From Spirosoma terrae (GTDB lineage: Bacteria > Bacteroidota > Bacteroidia > Cytophagales > Spirosomataceae): DNA of 64,000 nucleotides. The notes beneath the pieces were generated by a model. The model was not told the origin of the DNA. It made no database searches and worked only from the letters and a program-made list of their open reading frames with translations. Positions 43,353 through 52,624 of this stretch are shown here, piece by piece. Positions within the stretch are counted from its first letter, which is position 1. Each line of letters starts with the position of its first letter. Location of the stretch: the NCBI RefSeq assembly GCF_010435915.1, contig NZ_JAAFZH010000024.1:1-64000 (forward strand), in the 5' to 3' direction. The translations under genes and the position numbers were made by a program.

Positions 43353-44150
43353 TTAGTTTAGAAAAGGTTTTATCGCTTTTATAACCTTATCGGGGTCACT
43401 AATGTGCGGTAAATGCCCTTCAGTCTCTACAAAAGCCAGAACTGCATTTGGCATATGTTTCTCCATGTAGTAACCAACATCGTTAGGTACGGCATAATCT
43501 TCCGTAGCCTGTACAAGGAGTGTTTTATGAGTTAATTTGGTGATATCCTTCCGATGGTCTGAATGAAAAATAAGTTTAGCAATGGCCAGCGCTACGTCAG
43601 GGCGCATACCCGTCAGCGTTTTGGTAAAGGCGTCGGCAAATTGCGGCCGATCGGTGTTGGCCATGACCATAGGCGCAAAACCGCTCGCCCATGCATGAAA
43701 GTTGCTTTCCATTTGTTTGAAAAGACCATCGAGCACTTCGTGGCTGAATCCGCCCTTATAGCTTTCCTCATCAAGGTAACAGGGAGATGCGTTCAGCAAA
43801 ATCAGTTGAGAGAACCAGTCCGGCTCCTGAATAGCGGCCAATGTGCCGCTCATGCCTCCCGCCGAATGACCAACAAAAAAAACATCCTTTAGGTGTAGCT
43901 CCTCGAAAATGTCCAGTATATCGTCAGCGTAAGCGTATAACTGTTTGTATTTACGCGGATTAAAATAGGGTGTTGTGGCTTCGTTAGCGCCGACATAATC
44001 GAACAGAACTATTTTATAGCTATCGGAAAAAGCAGGTACAATATCTTTCCAGGCAGTTTGGTCGGTTCCGAATCCGTGAGCAAAAACCAGGGTTTTCTCT
44101 GATTCTAGGTTGCCAACCAGATGTACGTTATTTCTATCAAGTACAGACAT
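43353..44150 (-). CDS. rsbQ: RsbQ-like alpha/beta-hydrolase
   Basis: A 265-residue cytosolic hydrolase that matches Bacillus RsbQ throughout in length and wording: LDRNNVHLVGN, GFGTDQTAW, LFDYVGAN, GHSAGGM, SPCYLDEE, FFSDHR-like FHSDHRKD. The catalytic triad S96, D218 and H246 sits at the RsbQ positions (S96, D219, H247). RsbQ/KAI2/D14-type hydrolases make or sense a small hydrophobic ligand; RsbQ is required for activation of the PAS domain of RsbP in energy stress. Here a PAS histidine kinase follows instead of a PAS-phosphatase, suggesting the same pairing with a different output. Confidence 0.92.
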   Translation of the reverse strand: MSVLDRNNVHLVGNLESEKTLVFAHGFGTDQTAWKDIVPAFSDSYKIVLFDYVGANEATTPYFNPRKYKQLYAYADDILDIFEELHLKDVFFVGHSAGGMSGTLAAIQEPDWFSQLILLNASPCYLDEESYKGGFSHEVLDGLFKQMESNFHAWASGFAPMVMANTDRPQFADAFTKTLTGMRPDVALAIAKLIFHSDHRKDITKLTHKTLLVQATEDYAVPNDVGYYMEKHMPNAVLAFVETEGHLPHISDPDKVIKAIKPFLN

Positions 44151-44351
44151 TTACTGTTCGTGATTTGGCCATTTGAGTAAATACTTCAGCTATCTGCGTG
44201 TGGATGTAAGGACTTGAAAATTACCCGAAATTTATAAGTAAAACGGTTATAGTAAGTTAAAATAGAAGTAATTATATATATAAAGTTTACAATTGGTTAT
44301 AAAATTGACTATAAGGTTTATGTTAGAGATTGATAGGTGAAAAAGACGGAG

Positions 44352-45005
44352 TCATTCGCCTTTAATAAGCTTGGATAGTACAGATGGTTCTACCCGATGG
44401 GTTCCCGCGAACGTAGTAATTGTTAACGTTGGTACGTCCAGCATCAACTTACCTATATACTCGTCCTGATTTTCTAGCTGGATCAGGTATTCGTCCTTGT
44501 CGCCATACACGTAATGAACATCAATGTCGGCAAGCTTAGCGGGGTTGATCAGTTCATTGAGCCCGTCCGGAAAATAGCCTGCCCAAAGCAGCAATCGGCT
44601 AATTTGAATATGCCCATCATTTAACCATCTACAGGCCGTAGCTGCGCCCTGCGAAAAGCCGAACAACGTAACGGGCAGCGAAGCAGATGGCACTTGAGCC
44701 AGAATATGGGTATAAAGTGAGTTTAAATAAGTAATAAAGTCATTAACCTCATTCGCTCTGTCTTCACGCGTTTGCCAGGACGCGCCGATTCGTTTATAGT
44801 CGTTCGTTAGGTAAAATCTGGATAATGCTTCCGGTACAACGATAAACGTTTTGCCATCGTTGAGCGCCGTAAATTTTTGGCTGAAAAACCGGGCTAACTG
44901 CCCAAATCCATGCAGGCAAAACCAGATATACTGCGTTTGATCGGTCAGCTCTCCAATGGTATAGTAGCGAGCCGTTCGCTGAACGCTAAGGTGATGTTCG
45001 ATCAT
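44352..45005 (-). CDS. Phospholipase/carboxylesterase-type alpha/beta-hydrolase
   Basis: A 217-residue cytosolic hydrolase from the ATG at 45005; a longer frame from 45038 is possible. FCLHGFGQ (29-36) supplies the oxyanion region, GFSQGAAT the nucleophile S118, YGDKDEY the acid, and the His is in AGTHRVEP. The size and GFSQG elbow match the small carboxylesterase/lysophospholipase family. It is 201 bases upstream of rsbQ on the same strand, so co-transcription is uncertain. Substrate unknown. Confidence 0.82.
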   Translation of the reverse strand: MIEHHLSVQRTARYYTIGELTDQTQYIWFCLHGFGQLARFFSQKFTALNDGKTFIVVPEALSRFYLTNDYKRIGASWQTREDRANEVNDFITYLNSLYTHILAQVPSASLPVTLFGFSQGAATACRWLNDGHIQISRLLLWAGYFPDGLNELINPAKLADIDVHYVYGDKDEYLIQLENQDEYIGKLMLDVPTLTITTFAGTHRVEPSVLSKLIKGE

Positions 45006-45404
45006 GCCGCAAATATCGACTTTCCCGGAAAGATACAACTAACAGATTACCACTAATAATCACCAAATACGGCCCTGGTAAGCAATTATGTGGCTAACGG
45101 TTACACAAAAAAGATACTTTCCCAAATAAATTTTAATCGGTAACTAAGTAAGTAAATATGGCGTAATGATTTATTCTGGCTATGATTATACTAGCTTGTA
45201 GATCAGTACGTAGTAGTTTTTGTTTGCGTATTTATACTTACCAGATCATGTGGTATTGGGCTGAACTTCAAGCCGTATAAATAGTAGCAAGTATATAGGC
45301 AAAAGATAATTTGTTGATGTGTATGTATTGCGGAATTTTAAGGGCTATCTATCTTTGTTTAAGTTATTTTTAATATTTAATTACTAATTCTACTTAAACA
45401 AACT
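45006..45404. other. Divergent upstream region of the hydrolase and susC genes
   Basis: An AT-rich gap of 399 bp. It contains the susC promoter and about 45 bases of leader; the rest shows no gene or fold I can support. Confidence 0.6.
45328..45357 (+). promoter_or_regulatory. Promoter of susC-susD
   Basis: TTG (45328-45330), 19 bases, TATCTTTG (45350-45357), a perfect Bacteroidota -33/-7 pair. Leader to the ATG is about 40 bases. Confidence 0.7.
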
Positions 45405-48400
45405 ATGAAGGAACTGTTACGACTTTATCTGGGACTGGCCTTTCTTCTCTGTTCTACTGCCATAAGGGCGCAGCAGATTGAAGTGAGCGGTACTGTCTCT
45501 TCAGATGGAGATGCGTCCGCATTGCCAGGTGTGAACGTATCGGTGAAAGGAACAAGTGTTGGTACGCAAACCAACGAAAAAGGCCAATACACACTCCGGG
45601 CAAATTCGGGAAATACAGTATTGGTATTCAGTTATATTGGGTACGAAAGTCAGGAGGTTACGATCGGAAGTCGCACCCGCATCGACGTAACGCTCAAGTC
45701 TGATAACAAAATGCTTAACGAGGTTGTTGTAACGGCCTTAGGTATCACCCGCCAGAAAAAAGATCTGGGCTATGCTACCCAGGGCGTTACGTCGTCGGAG
45801 ATTGTACAAAACCGGCAAACGAACTTAGTTAATGCCCTTCAGGGAAAAGTGGCTGGGGTAACTATTACCAGCACAGGCGGAGCGCCGGGGCAGGGTGCCC
45901 GTATTTTGATTCGGGGAATTAACTCGCTCGACGTCAGCCGCGATAACCAGCCTTTATTTGTTGTTGATGGGATTCTGCTCGATAACAGCACCTCCGTTGG
46001 CTCTGCGAACTCGGGCGCTAGTTTGCGCGGTATGTCGAACCGGGCGTCGGATATTAACCCCGACGATATTGAGTCGATGAATATTCTGAAAGGTGGCGCG
46101 GCTACGGCCCTTTACGGTCTGCGTGGTGCGAATGGTGTGGTCGTTATTACGACCAAATCAGGAAAATCGGGTTCGTTCCGTACCAACTTCAGCAGTACGT
46201 ATGGTTTTGAGAATGTTAACAAAATCCCCGAAACACAGGATAAATACACGATTGGGTTTTCGGGAGTTTATAACCCGCAGGATTTCTTCCCATCGTGGGG
46301 GCCAACCGTAGAAGAAGCGCGTAAAATCGACCCGACGCATCCCGAAAAACTGTACAACATTTACAAAGACGCATTCAACACGGGGCAGCAGTGGCAGAAT
46401 AACCTGTCGTTTACGGGCGGCAGTGATCGGCTTACGTTCCTGACTTCTATTGGTCATCTGCGCCACGAGGGGGTGATTCCGTTTACCAACTTCAACCGGT
46501 TGTCGGTGCGGCTCAATACAAACGCTAAGATCAGCAATCAGTTCAGCATCGGTTCGTCGCTGAACTACATCAATTCAGGCGGTGATCGCTACAACGCCGA
46601 CCGTTTCAACGAAAGCCTGAGCTATTGGTCGCCCCGCTGGGACATTCGCGACTACCTGAATGCCGACGGTACGTATAAAACCTACGGTAATGATAACCCC
46701 ATTTATGGCGCCATGACCAACAAGCTCCGCGATAATGTGAACCGGCTTGTGGGTGGATTAACTTTTCTCTACAATCCGATGCCCTGGTTATCCTTAAGCT
46801 ATCGGGCAGGATTGGATACGTATAGCGAAAATCGGCTTAGAACGGCTCCGGGCCCACAGGGTATTGCCGGAGAACGTTTGTTTGGAGACAACGCGCTGGG
46901 GTTTGTGTATCAATATAATTCCAGCTTCCGGGCCATTACATCCACGTTTACGGCCAGTGCAAACAAGAAATTTGGCGCCAACCTGAACACTACGTTACGG
47001 TTAGGGCATGATCTGTACGACCGCCGGGTTCGGGAATTTGGTGCAGAAGGAACTGAATTATCGGTTTATAATTATTTCGACCTGCGGAACGCCCGTACCG
47101 TTGTACCAAGCCAGAATAGTGAAGACTATCACCTGATGGGTATTTTCGGAGAGCTGACCCTCGACTGGAAAGACTATCTGTTTCTGACGCTGACGGGACG
47201 TAATGACCGTACGTCGTCGCTGCTGGCTCCGAACAACTCGTTCTTCTATCCATCGGCCAGTTTGTCGTATATCTTCTCGCAGCACATTAAACTACCCGAA
47301 GTCATTACGCAGGGTAAGTTCCGGGCTTCGTATGCACAGATTGGTAAGGATGCCGCCCCTTACTCGACTATTACGGGCTATTCGTCGTATCAGCAATTGC
47401 CATCGGGTACAACCGGGTTTACGCGCGGCTCTCTGCTGGGCGATCCGAGCCTACGGCCTGAGTTTACTAATACGTTCGAAACCGGCGTAGAAATGGGCTT
47501 CCTGAACAACCGACTGGGTGTTGATTTTACGTATTATAATTCGCTCAGTAAAGACCAGATTATTCGGGTCGACGTAACCTCAACAACGGGTTATGTGAAT
47601 GCCGCTATCAATTCGGGTTCTATGCGTAACCGGGGCGTTGAACTGATTCTGCGTGGTACGCCGGTTAAGACGAACAAGTTCAGCTGGGATGTAAACCTGA
47701 ACTTCTCGGCTAACCGAAACAAAATTCTGAGTATTCGTGAAGGCTTAACGGAGATTAACTATGCCTCGCAGTCGGGTTATGCCAACTCTACCGTAACCAT
47801 GCGACTGGTTCCAGGTTATGCCTATGGTAATCTGTATGGCCGGTCCTATCAGCGATATTATGCTAATGCAGCCGATGCCAATGCGTCGCCCGTGCTTGAC
47901 CGCAGTCGTCCTATTGTAATCGGAGCGAATGGTTTCCCAGTTATCAACACGACCCAGAAAATTATTGGTAACTCGCAACCCGACTGGATTGGTGGTCTGA
48001 ACAATACGCTGCGTTACGGCAATTTCATGTTCACGGCGTTGTTCGATGCGCGCGTAGGGCAGGATCGGTATAACCAGATGGCGAACTGGTTCTCAGCGTT
48101 TGGTATCTCTAAAGAATCCGAAAACCGGAACGAAACTATTGTATTCGATGGTGTTTTGGCCGACGGAACACGAAACACCAAACCAGTTTGGCTTGGTCAG
48201 GGCAAAGGTCCTGATGGCGTTGACTATGGTATCGGTTTTTACCGGAACGTACATCGCGGATCTTCCGAAAACTTTGTTGAAGATGCATCGTGGTATCGGC
48301 TTCGGTCAGCCAGTTTGTCGTACTCGGTCCCTTCCTCGGTTCTGAAAAACAAGCTTTTCAGAAGTCTGTCGCTGAGCGTAACGGGCAACAACCTGCTTCT

Positions 48401-48530
48401 CTGGACAAAATACAGTGGCTATGATCCAGAAACCAGTTCAACCAGTGCGGGTAGTAATGTGGATGGCTTCACGGGCTTTACCTATCCTGCCGTGCGGAGT
48501 TTCCTGTTTACGATAAACGCTGGCTTTTAA
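45405..48530 (+). CDS. SusC/RagA-family TonB-linked outer-membrane transporter
   Basis: A 1041-residue TonB-dependent transporter: signal peptide to IRAQ (about 23), carboxypeptidase-like domain (about 27-105), the SusC linker motif NEVVVTALGITRQKKDLGYA (about 107-126), plug with VNALQGKVAGVTI and LRGANGVVVITTKSG, and a 22-strand barrel ending in an aromatic (INAGF). It imports oligomers captured by its SusD partner, which starts 15 bases downstream. No glycoside hydrolase, peptidase, sensor or anti-sigma gene is adjacent, so the substrate is undetermined. Confidence 0.95.
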   Translation: MKELLRLYLGLAFLLCSTAIRAQQIEVSGTVSSDGDASALPGVNVSVKGTSVGTQTNEKGQYTLRANSGNTVLVFSYIGYESQEVTIGSRTRIDVTLKSDNKMLNEVVVTALGITRQKKDLGYATQGVTSSEIVQNRQTNLVNALQGKVAGVTITSTGGAPGQGARILIRGINSLDVSRDNQPLFVVDGILLDNSTSVGSANSGASLRGMSNRASDINPDDIESMNILKGGAATALYGLRGANGVVVITTKSGKSGSFRTNFSSTYGFENVNKIPETQDKYTIGFSGVYNPQDFFPSWGPTVEEARKIDPTHPEKLYNIYKDAFNTGQQWQNNLSFTGGSDRLTFLTSIGHLRHEGVIPFTNFNRLSVRLNTNAKISNQFSIGSSLNYINSGGDRYNADRFNESLSYWSPRWDIRDYLNADGTYKTYGNDNPIYGAMTNKLRDNVNRLVGGLTFLYNPMPWLSLSYRAGLDTYSENRLRTAPGPQGIAGERLFGDNALGFVYQYNSSFRAITSTFTASANKKFGANLNTTLRLGHDLYDRRVREFGAEGTELSVYNYFDLRNARTVVPSQNSEDYHLMGIFGELTLDWKDYLFLTLTGRNDRTSSLLAPNNSFFYPSASLSYIFSQHIKLPEVITQGKFRASYAQIGKDAAPYSTITGYSSYQQLPSGTTGFTRGSLLGDPSLRPEFTNTFETGVEMGFLNNRLGVDFTYYNSLSKDQIIRVDVTSTTGYVNAAINSGSMRNRGVELILRGTPVKTNKFSWDVNLNFSANRNKILSIREGLTEINYASQSGYANSTVTMRLVPGYAYGNLYGRSYQRYYANAADANASPVLDRSRPIVIGANGFPVINTTQKIIGNSQPDWIGGLNNTLRYGNFMFTALFDARVGQDRYNQMANWFSAFGISKESENRNETIVFDGVLADGTRNTKPVWLGQGKGPDGVDYGIGFYRNVHRGSSENFVEDASWYRLRSASLSYSVPSSVLKNKLFRSLSLSVTGNNLLLWTKYSGYDPETSSTSAGSNVDGFTGFTYPAVRSFLFTINAGF

Positions 48531-48545
48531 TTCCTGAAACGACTT

Positions 48546-49973
48546 ATGAAATTACGTACTCAATATATCACATTAGCCACGGCCGCTCTTCTGTTGATGG
48601 GCGCCGGTGGTTGTAAGGAGGATTATTTCGACATGAAAGATAATCCGAACCTGATCAGTAATCCACCACTGAACTCGCTGCTGTCGACCACAACTCAGAA
48701 AACAGCCTATAGTTCGCAGCGGGTGGGGAACATTACGTCCTATTTTGTGCAGTATCTGGCCAGCCCTGGTGCCGGTGGCCAAACCGATACGTATCAGATT
48801 ACAGACTATACCTCTACCTGGGATTACATCTATTTTGCCATGGCCGATCTGCGCGACATGAAGCTGAAGGCGCAGGAGCAAGGGGCAACCGACTACGTTG
48901 GGGTGGCCGATGTGATGCTGGCGTATCATCTTAATTTGATTGCCGATACGTTTGGGTCGGGACCATACTCAGATGCCTTTACGGGCACTACGTTAACGCC
49001 TACCTACGATTCAGAAGAAACGTTGTACACAACGGCTCTTGGCCTGCTCAACGAAGCAGTGACCGAACTGGCAAAAACGGACTCGAAAGTAAAACTGGCA
49101 GCCGCCAACGATTTGATTCACAAGGGTAGCAATACCGCCTGGCTCAAAACAGCTAACGCGCTGAAAGCCAGGATGCTGAACAAGGTGTCGAAGAAAAGTA
49201 CGTACAAACCAGCCGATGTACTCGATGCTGTATCGAAATCATACACGGCTAATACCGACGATGCCCAGATGTCGTCATATTTGCTACGTAGTCCGTGGGC
49301 TGCCGTGGCTCGTAATAATGCCGCCCTGGTACTCGATGGCTGGCTATCCAATCAACTGGTTAATCAACTGAATGGTACTACGTATGGCCTATTCGATCCA
49401 CGTATCGAAAAAATTACCGACAAAACCGTAAACGGTACGTATGTCGGTACCCGCAATGGGCAGGGTAATGTGGGCGGTAATAACACGGTGAAAGACGAAG
49501 TCTATATTTCACTCAACTCGACCTGGACCGGTGATGCATCGCCGTTGTTTATTGTTACTAATGCCGAAATGAGATTTGTGGAAGCAGAAGCGGCCCTACG
49601 GTCGGGCGATAAAGCGCGTGCCTATACCGCTTATCTGAACGGGATTCGGGCCAACATGGATAAATTCGGTGTGGCGGCTGCCGCTCGTGATGCTTACGTA
49701 GCTAATGCTGCGGTCAGTGTAGGAGCTGATGCCTTGACTCTTGATCTGATTTTCAAGGAAAAATATGTCGCTACGTATTTAAATCCAGAAGCCTGGAACG
49801 ACGCCCGGCGGTTTGATTATAAGTACAAGGGCTTTACGTTGCCGCTCAATGCTGCGCTTGGTACTTCCTTTATTCGGCGTGTGGCCTATCCGAACGGCGA
49901 AATCTCGAAAAACGGCAAGAACGTACCGGCTGACGTACCGCTATCGACTCCGCTTTGGTGGGATAAGCAATAG
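48546..49973 (+). CDS. SusD-like outer-membrane lipoprotein (SusD-like_2 type)
   Basis: A 475-residue lipoprotein with a probable lipid-modified C23 (GAGGC). It belongs to the SusD-like_2 subgroup: KEDYFDMKDNPN at the mature N-terminus, SYFVQYLASPG, YHLNLIADTFGSGPYSDAF and the C-terminal EKYVATYLNPEAWNDARRF. It forms the lid over the SusC channel and binds substrate at the cell surface. Directly downstream of susC (15 bp) and followed by a strong terminator, so the operon has two genes only. Confidence 0.93.
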   Translation: MKLRTQYITLATAALLLMGAGGCKEDYFDMKDNPNLISNPPLNSLLSTTTQKTAYSSQRVGNITSYFVQYLASPGAGGQTDTYQITDYTSTWDYIYFAMADLRDMKLKAQEQGATDYVGVADVMLAYHLNLIADTFGSGPYSDAFTGTTLTPTYDSEETLYTTALGLLNEAVTELAKTDSKVKLAAANDLIHKGSNTAWLKTANALKARMLNKVSKKSTYKPADVLDAVSKSYTANTDDAQMSSYLLRSPWAAVARNNAALVLDGWLSNQLVNQLNGTTYGLFDPRIEKITDKTVNGTYVGTRNGQGNVGGNNTVKDEVYISLNSTWTGDASPLFIVTNAEMRFVEAEAALRSGDKARAYTAYLNGIRANMDKFGVAAAARDAYVANAAVSVGADALTLDLIFKEKYVATYLNPEAWNDARRFDYKYKGFTLPLNAALGTSFIRRVAYPNGEISKNGKNVPADVPLSTPLWWDKQ

Positions 49974-49996
49974 TGTTTGCAAGATCATTGAAATGA

Positions 49997-50031
49997 CAGA
50001 AGCGCGGGCCTAAACCCGCGCTTCTGTTTTT
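49997..50031 (+). terminator. Rho-independent terminator after susD
   Basis: Twelve-bp GC-rich stem CAGAAGCGCGGG/CCCGCGCTTCTG (49997-50008, 50015-50026), 6-base loop and T5, 23 bases after the susD stop. It also lies just beyond the end of the convergent flavoprotein gene. Confidence 0.9.
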
Positions 50032-50044
50032 GCTGCCTTCTGGC

Positions 50045-51406
50045 TTATGACACTCTGGCAAACAAATCATTTAAGCCTTCACTCATGGTCGGGTGCGTGT
50101 AAATGGTATCCCGCAGTACCGTATAATCGAAGCGGGCTCGCATGGCCAGTTGTACCAGATTGATTAATTCATGGGAATCGGCACAGAACAGGGTACACCC
50201 TAGAATTTGATCTGTATCGGCATCGACAATACATTTTAAGAGCCCTGCGGGTTCTTTTAACAGCTGCGCGCGCGTAATGGAAGCTGCCGGTAGCGTCGCT
50301 ACGTTGATGCGATACCCTTTGGCTAAAGCTTCCTCTTCACGCAGCCCAACATGAGAAAAAGGAGGACTGGTGAACAAACTGAAAGCAACCAGGTTTCGAT
50401 CCAGCAGTGTATAGGGTTTACTGTTGAAGAGTTGACTACGAATGATACGATAGTCGTCCAGCGATATGTAGGTAAACTGAGGGCCGCCATTAACATCCCC
50501 GATTGCCCAGATGTGAGGAACGTTGGTCTGTAGACGTTCATTAACCCGAATATATCCTTTGACGTCCAGTTCCACACCGGCGGCTGCTACGTTCAATCCT
50601 TCTGTGTAGGGGTGTCTGCCCGTAGCTACCAGTATGGCGGAGGTCTGAATGGATTGTTGATTGCCTTCCTGACTCCGAAAGAGAACCGTATCCTGTTGAC
50701 CTTCGCCAGGAATGATTTCATCTACGCTTACCCCCAGTTCAATCCGAATGCCTTTGGCAACCAGCGTAGCCAAAACGGCATCTGCCATATCCCGATCCTC
50801 ATTAGGCAGGAAATGGGCTGACCGATCCAGAATCGTGACCGTAGCACCGTATTGCGCGTACATAGTGGCGAACTCCAGCGCAATGTATCCGCCACCAATA
50901 ATGACCAGCTCGCTGGGGAGTTGCTGCTGATCGATAAGGGTTGTGCTGGTAAACACACGCTGGCTTTGCTCAATACCTGGAATAACCGGAATGATGGGTT
51001 TGGCGCCGGTGTTGATGAAAATTCGCTCCGCTTCGATGACTATTTCTTCGTCGGTATCGATAAGTCGAACGGAAACCTGGTGGGGAGAGACGAAACTGGC
51101 TTTACCGGTGATTACTGTGGCATTGGGCGACTGGTCAACCATGTTGAAATTGCGTTGCCGGAGCGCAGCCGTCAGCTGATCCTTTTCCTGAATTGATTCG
51201 GGGTATGGCTTACCCAGTTCGCCATTGTGGATAAGAAATTTGGTAGGAATGCAGGCAATGTTGATGCAGGTACCGCCATACATAAGCGGAGATTGTTCAA
51301 CCAGCGCTACCGTCCAGCCCTGATTGGCCAGATAAGCGGCCAGGGTTTTTCCTCCTTTGCCAAAACCAATAATTAGGGCATCATACGAACTGTGGATCGA
51401 TTTCAT
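50045..51406 (-). CDS. rclA: RclA-like FAD-dependent pyridine nucleotide-disulfide oxidoreductase
   Basis: A 453-residue flavoprotein of the glutathione-reductase/dihydrolipoamide-dehydrogenase fold. FAD site IIGFGKGGKT (12-21), redox-active pair C47/C52 in GGTCINIACIPTK, second dinucleotide site VIIGGGYIALEFA, and a C-terminal dimerisation domain with HPTMSEG. The wording IIGFGKxGKTLA and MYGGTCINI(A/G)CIPTK is characteristic of E. coli RclA, a Cu(II) reductase of the reactive-chlorine response, more than of lipoamide dehydrogenases. No lipoyl or mercury-resistance genes are nearby. The RclA assignment is by sequence wording, without a tree. Confidence 0.82.
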   Translation of the reverse strand: MKSIHSSYDALIIGFGKGGKTLAAYLANQGWTVALVEQSPLMYGGTCINIACIPTKFLIHNGELGKPYPESIQEKDQLTAALRQRNFNMVDQSPNATVITGKASFVSPHQVSVRLIDTDEEIVIEAERIFINTGAKPIIPVIPGIEQSQRVFTSTTLIDQQQLPSELVIIGGGYIALEFATMYAQYGATVTILDRSAHFLPNEDRDMADAVLATLVAKGIRIELGVSVDEIIPGEGQQDTVLFRSQEGNQQSIQTSAILVATGRHPYTEGLNVAAAGVELDVKGYIRVNERLQTNVPHIWAIGDVNGGPQFTYISLDDYRIIRSQLFNSKPYTLLDRNLVAFSLFTSPPFSHVGLREEEALAKGYRINVATLPAASITRAQLLKEPAGLLKCIVDADTDQILGCTLFCADSHELINLVQLAMRARFDYTVLRDTIYTHPTMSEGLNDLFARVS

Positions 51407-51473
51407 TTTTGAGGATAGGGATATGCCTTAAAAGTTATGATAGTTAGTAGGAAAGGTAAGTCGAGCCAGCAAC

Positions 51474-51512
51474 AAAAAAGCGTAGCGATGCCAGTAGCTC
51501 CACTACGCTTTT
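51474..51512 (-). terminator. Rho-independent terminator of the symporter gene
   Basis: Ten-bp stem AAAAGCGTAG/CTACGCTTTT (arms 51503-51512 and 51476-51485); on the minus strand it runs into a T6 tract, 21 bases after the symporter stop at 51533. Confidence 0.88.
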
Positions 51513-51532
51513 AGGTATGTTTTCGGAATAAA

Positions 51533-52519
51533 CTACTGGACAGGTTCCTGCTCAGCAACCACCGGAACATCCTTAGGCGGGTGTTGACTCCAGTACGTAG
51601 CGAGTAACGAGCCGGTTGTATTCATGATCGGGCCAAACAGGGCAGGAGCAAGACCTACAGTAGCTACCTTACCCAGTTGAACAGCAATGCCAGAGGCCAG
51701 ACCGCCATTTTGCAGACCAACTTCAATGGCAACGGTGCGGCAGCTTTGTTCGTCCATGCCAAACAGTCGGGCCGACCAATAGCCGAACGTGAAGCCCATC
51801 AGATTATGAATTAGAACGCAGAAAGCCAGTGTCCAGCCAACGGTCAGCAGACTATCGCGACCGGCTGCGGTAATGATGGCAACGATCAGAACAATGCCCG
51901 CCATAGAAATCAGCGGCATCACTTTGTTGATAATAACGGCTGATTTATGGAAAATGCGATTCAGAATTAACCCGACAACAACGGGTAAAATCACGATCTC
52001 AATAATTTCGACCATCATCTTCAGGAACGAAATCTCAATGAACTGACCAGCCAGCAGCTTCATCAAGGCAGGCATCAGGAAAGGTGCCATCAACGTCGAC
52101 AGCGTCGTTACCGTAATAGAAAGCGGTACGTTGGCCTTGGCGATGAAGCACATGACGTTCGATGCGAGCCCGCTGGGCGAACAACCGATCAGCACCACAC
52201 CAGCGGCAATTTCAGGCGGAAAATCGAACGTAGTGGCCAGGGTAAAACCCAGCAATGGCATGATCAGAAAATGGCAGGCAACCCCCACAAAAACAGCTCG
52301 TGGCTGCTGAATAACACCTTCAAAATCCTTAATCGACATGGTTGTTCCCATGCCAAGCATAATAATCTGTAGTAAAGGCACAATGAGCTTCTTCAGCGGG
52401 AAGCCATTAATCTCAGTAAATGGTCCTGGAAAAGACAATGCTACAGCAACGGCCGCAATAATCAGGGCCGTGTAAATAAGATTCTGATACGATGAACGAG
52501 CGTTTGTTTCGGCTTTCAT
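51533..52519 (-). CDS. Bile acid:sodium symporter (BASS/SBF) family transporter
   Basis: A 328-residue inner-membrane protein with about nine or ten hydrophobic helices. Family signatures: GMGTTMSIKDFEGV (about 56-69), GCSPSGLASNVMCFIAKANV (about 112-131; GxxPGG-like crossover) and VGLQNGGLASGIA (about 267-279). It is a sodium-coupled importer of organic anions; bacterial members carry bile acids, pantoate or keto acids, so the name is only a family label. Single gene with its own terminator. Confidence 0.9.
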   Translation of the reverse strand: MKAETNARSSYQNLIYTALIIAAVAVALSFPGPFTEINGFPLKKLIVPLLQIIMLGMGTTMSIKDFEGVIQQPRAVFVGVACHFLIMPLLGFTLATTFDFPPEIAAGVVLIGCSPSGLASNVMCFIAKANVPLSITVTTLSTLMAPFLMPALMKLLAGQFIEISFLKMMVEIIEIVILPVVVGLILNRIFHKSAVIINKVMPLISMAGIVLIVAIITAAGRDSLLTVGWTLAFCVLIHNLMGFTFGYWSARLFGMDEQSCRTVAIEVGLQNGGLASGIAVQLGKVATVGLAPALFGPIMNTTGSLLATYWSQHPPKDVPVVAEQEPVQ

Positions 52520-52581
52520 GTAACTAGCTAAATCGGGCCGGTTGTTAGCAATCAGGCCCAGGCAAAGAGTTAGGTTTTAGG

Positions 52582-52608
52582 TACGGTGGACGTAATAACT
52601 CCACCGTA
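52582..52608. terminator. Hairpin between the Ppx/GppA and symporter genes
   Basis: Nine-bp stem TACGGTGGA/TCCACCGTA (52582-52590, 52600-52608), 9-base loop. No T-tract follows on the minus strand, so it may be a weak terminator or an mRNA-stabilising hairpin. Confidence 0.45.
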
Positions 52609-52624
52609 TCTAAAAAGCAGCTCC

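Noticed and set aside
50045-51406. Dihydrolipoamide dehydrogenase or mercuric reductase
   Set aside because: The N-terminal wording fits RclA better, and no lipoyl, dehydrogenase-complex or mer genes are nearby.
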